A stretch of 7,124 nt of DNA from Bacteroidetes bacterium UBA6491 (GTDB lineage Bacteria; Bacteroidota; Bacteroidia; NS11-12g; UBA9320). The number at the start of each line of letters is the position of its first letter. The stretch's first letter is position 1. The notes under the pieces are model-generated. The model did not search any database. It was not told the origin of the DNA and was given only the letters and a program-made list of their open reading frames with translations. Both the position numbers and the translations under genes were made by a program. The DNA is taken from positions 1 through 7,124 of the forward strand of contig DJML01000111.1 of NCBI GenBank assembly GCA_002436505.1, written 5' to 3'. This document shows positions 5,855 to 7,124 of the stretch, one piece after another.

Positions 5855-7124
5855 TCAGTTGCTGATCTTTATGAAACGTGCTGAGCCATAACCTTCAGCA
5901 TGGATGAAGTAAACTCCGTTACTCAAATGATCCACAGATATCTCCGTAGATGAAAGCGGCAAGATCTGAAGTTGCATTTCCACCCTACCATCTGTTGAAA
6001 GGATGATAACATTTACTTTCTCATTGTGAGGGTTGCTAAGCAATACAGAACTGTTGGCAGGGTTAGGCCTTATCTGCAACAGAGAAGGATCTGTTTCATC
6101 GATATTTACCTTACCAAATGAGCCACAAACGGTATTCGTGCGCACCGGTTCACTATTCCCGGCCACTACAATAGCAGTATTACATATCTCCGTTCCTTTT
6201 GGATGCATCTTTGGTACCAGTCCTATTTTGACATCTAAGTAGCCAATAGAGGATAAAGGATCTGTCGCACTATCCACAAGTGCCGCATCGTCAAAGGTCC
6301 AGGTATATATGTACTGGTAATTTCCCTCAACTTCTTTATAATCGATGTTGATCACTGCCTGATCCTCAAATGAATAGTTCACCCAGACTTTGTTGAGATA
6401 TATATTCTCATCAAATGTGTCACGGATCACAATTCTATCGATCGTTGAGTTGCTAATGTTATGAATCCTGATCTTGTATAGCAAGAACTCCTCAGTCAGG
6501 CTTATTTCACGGTCATTTCCGGTAGCTTTACTGATCGGTTCAATTCCTTCGTTCGTCAGATCAAAATATGTGGTGCCGGTATTATCTGATCCGTTTTCAT
6601 CGGTGCCGTCTGCATTGATCTCATAGCTGAACACGAGGTCTTCGTTGCTGATACCTGGGATGTCCGAGGTCATTTCAAAACACAGTACAGATCCGGCAGG
6701 GATACTGCTAATGCGCCAGACTGCTTTTTTGCCGTCAAACTGATCAGGAACAGGTTCAAATGATGCACCGGAAATTCGGTCATCGACGTTCAATACCACT
6801 TCAACATTCTGAGCTTCAGCAGTACCTTTATTGTATACACATAGCTTAATTCTGTCCTTTTGGCCACTTTGCAATACCCAGCCGTTATAATCTGTAAGGT
6901 GCCCTGTAAGGTCTACTTTGCCTGGAATTTGTTCTACACCAAAATTCAAACCGGTATATGTTACATTCTCCTGAACTGCGATCGCTTTTGTGGGATCACA
7001 ACTTGTCTTCCAATAATCAGGATAAATAATCCTCAAGGTATAATTGCCTTTCTTAACCGGAATCCTGTATGAACCATCAGAGTTGAGGTTAAATAGATAA
7101 CCACCTGGTGTGAGTTCAATCGCT
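5855..7124 (-). CDS. Secreted surface protein with type IX secretion C-terminal sorting domain (3' part, cut by window edge)
   Basis: The visible 422 residues are the C-terminal part of a secreted protein. The frame is open to the window edge. The apparent start at 7036 is a TTG inside a continuous domain, so the true N-terminus and signal peptide lie beyond 7124. Residues 1-42 resemble a carboxypeptidase-regulatory/SdrB-like beta module (LTPGGYLFNLNSDGSYRIPV, then YWKTSC). About 69-165 and 192-334 look like two Ig-like/DUF11-type beta-sandwich modules built around IKLCVYNKGTAEAQNVEV and YKIRIHNISNSTIDRIVIRD; the arrangement recalls the DUF7619 family. Residues 347-422 are the Por secretion (type A) sorting domain: LQIRPNPANSSVLL, STDGRVEMQL, LSNGVYFIH and a terminal RFIKISN. 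Export through the outer membrane, removal of the tail and surface attachment are expected from the family. Ligand and role are unknown. It converges on comF. Confidence 0.85.
   Translation of the reverse strand, partial: AIELTPGGYLFNLNSDGSYRIPVKKGNYTLRIIYPDYWKTSCDPTKAIAVQENVTYTGLNFGVEQIPGKVDLTGHLTDYNGWVLQSGQKDRIKLCVYNKGTAEAQNVEVVLNVDDRISGASFEPVPDQFDGKKAVWRISSIPAGSVLCFEMTSDIPGISNEDLVFSYEINADGTDENGSDNTGTTYFDLTNEGIEPISKATGNDREISLTEEFLLYKIRIHNISNSTIDRIVIRDTFDENIYLNKVWVNYSFEDQAVINIDYKEVEGNYQYIYTWTFDDAALVDSATDPLSSIGYLDVKIGLVPKMHPKGTEICNTAIVVAGNSEPVRTNTVCGSFGKVNIDETDPSLLQIRPNPANSSVLLSNPHNEKVNVIILSTDGRVEMQLQILPLSSTEISVDHLSNGVYFIHAEGYGSARFIKISN

Noticed and set aside
7034..7036. Start codon of the surface protein at 7036
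   Set aside because: The codon is TTG within a continuous beta module, and the frame remains open with family-like sequence to base 7124.
6033..7072. Plus-strand frames at 6033-6242 and 6860-7072
   Set aside because: Antisense to the surface-protein gene; short and without recognisable motifs.

Overview
The window looks like ordinary chromosome from a member of the Bacteroidota. The clearest sign is the protein ending at 5855, which finishes in a type IX secretion (Por secretion) C-terminal sorting domain. Candidate promoters also fit the Bacteroidota pattern (TTTG at -33, TAnnTTTG at -7), and most starts lack a Shine-Dalgarno sequence. The organism appears to make menaquinone (menD), run a 2-oxoglutarate dehydrogenase (sucB), sense peroxide (oxyR) and respire with oxygen. 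Genus and class cannot be read from this sequence alone.

Layout. The first 649 bases hold the 5' part of menD on the minus strand, cut by the window edge. It shares a 68-bp intergenic region with sucB, which is read rightward (718-1953). sucB meets, stop to stop with 3 bp between, a leftward pair: oxyR (2891-3838) followed after 7 bp by a phytanoyl-CoA-dioxygenase-like iron/2-oxoglutarate oxygenase (1957-2883). Upstream of oxyR is a 174-bp gap with two inverted repeats and a candidate promoter. Then comes leftward thiL (4013-5062), divergent from rightward comF (about 5142-5846). comF converges, with 8 bp between the stops, on a leftward surface-protein gene (5855 to beyond 7124) that is missing its N-terminus.

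How the genes relate. menD, the 2-oxoglutarate dehydrogenase complex and the oxygenase all consume 2-oxoglutarate. MenD and the E1 partner of SucB need thiamine diphosphate, which ThiL makes. This link may be coincidence. The tightest functional association is the oxyR-oxygenase pair, which is probably one transcript. There are no RNA genes, mobile elements or CRISPR arrays that I can see, and no gene-free stretch longer than about 180 bp. I found no wholly new system. The points most worth checking are the oxyR-oxygenase operon with its control region, and sucB standing apart from sucA. Two start codons implied by the longest open frames (7036 and 3910) are TTG artefacts and were corrected here.
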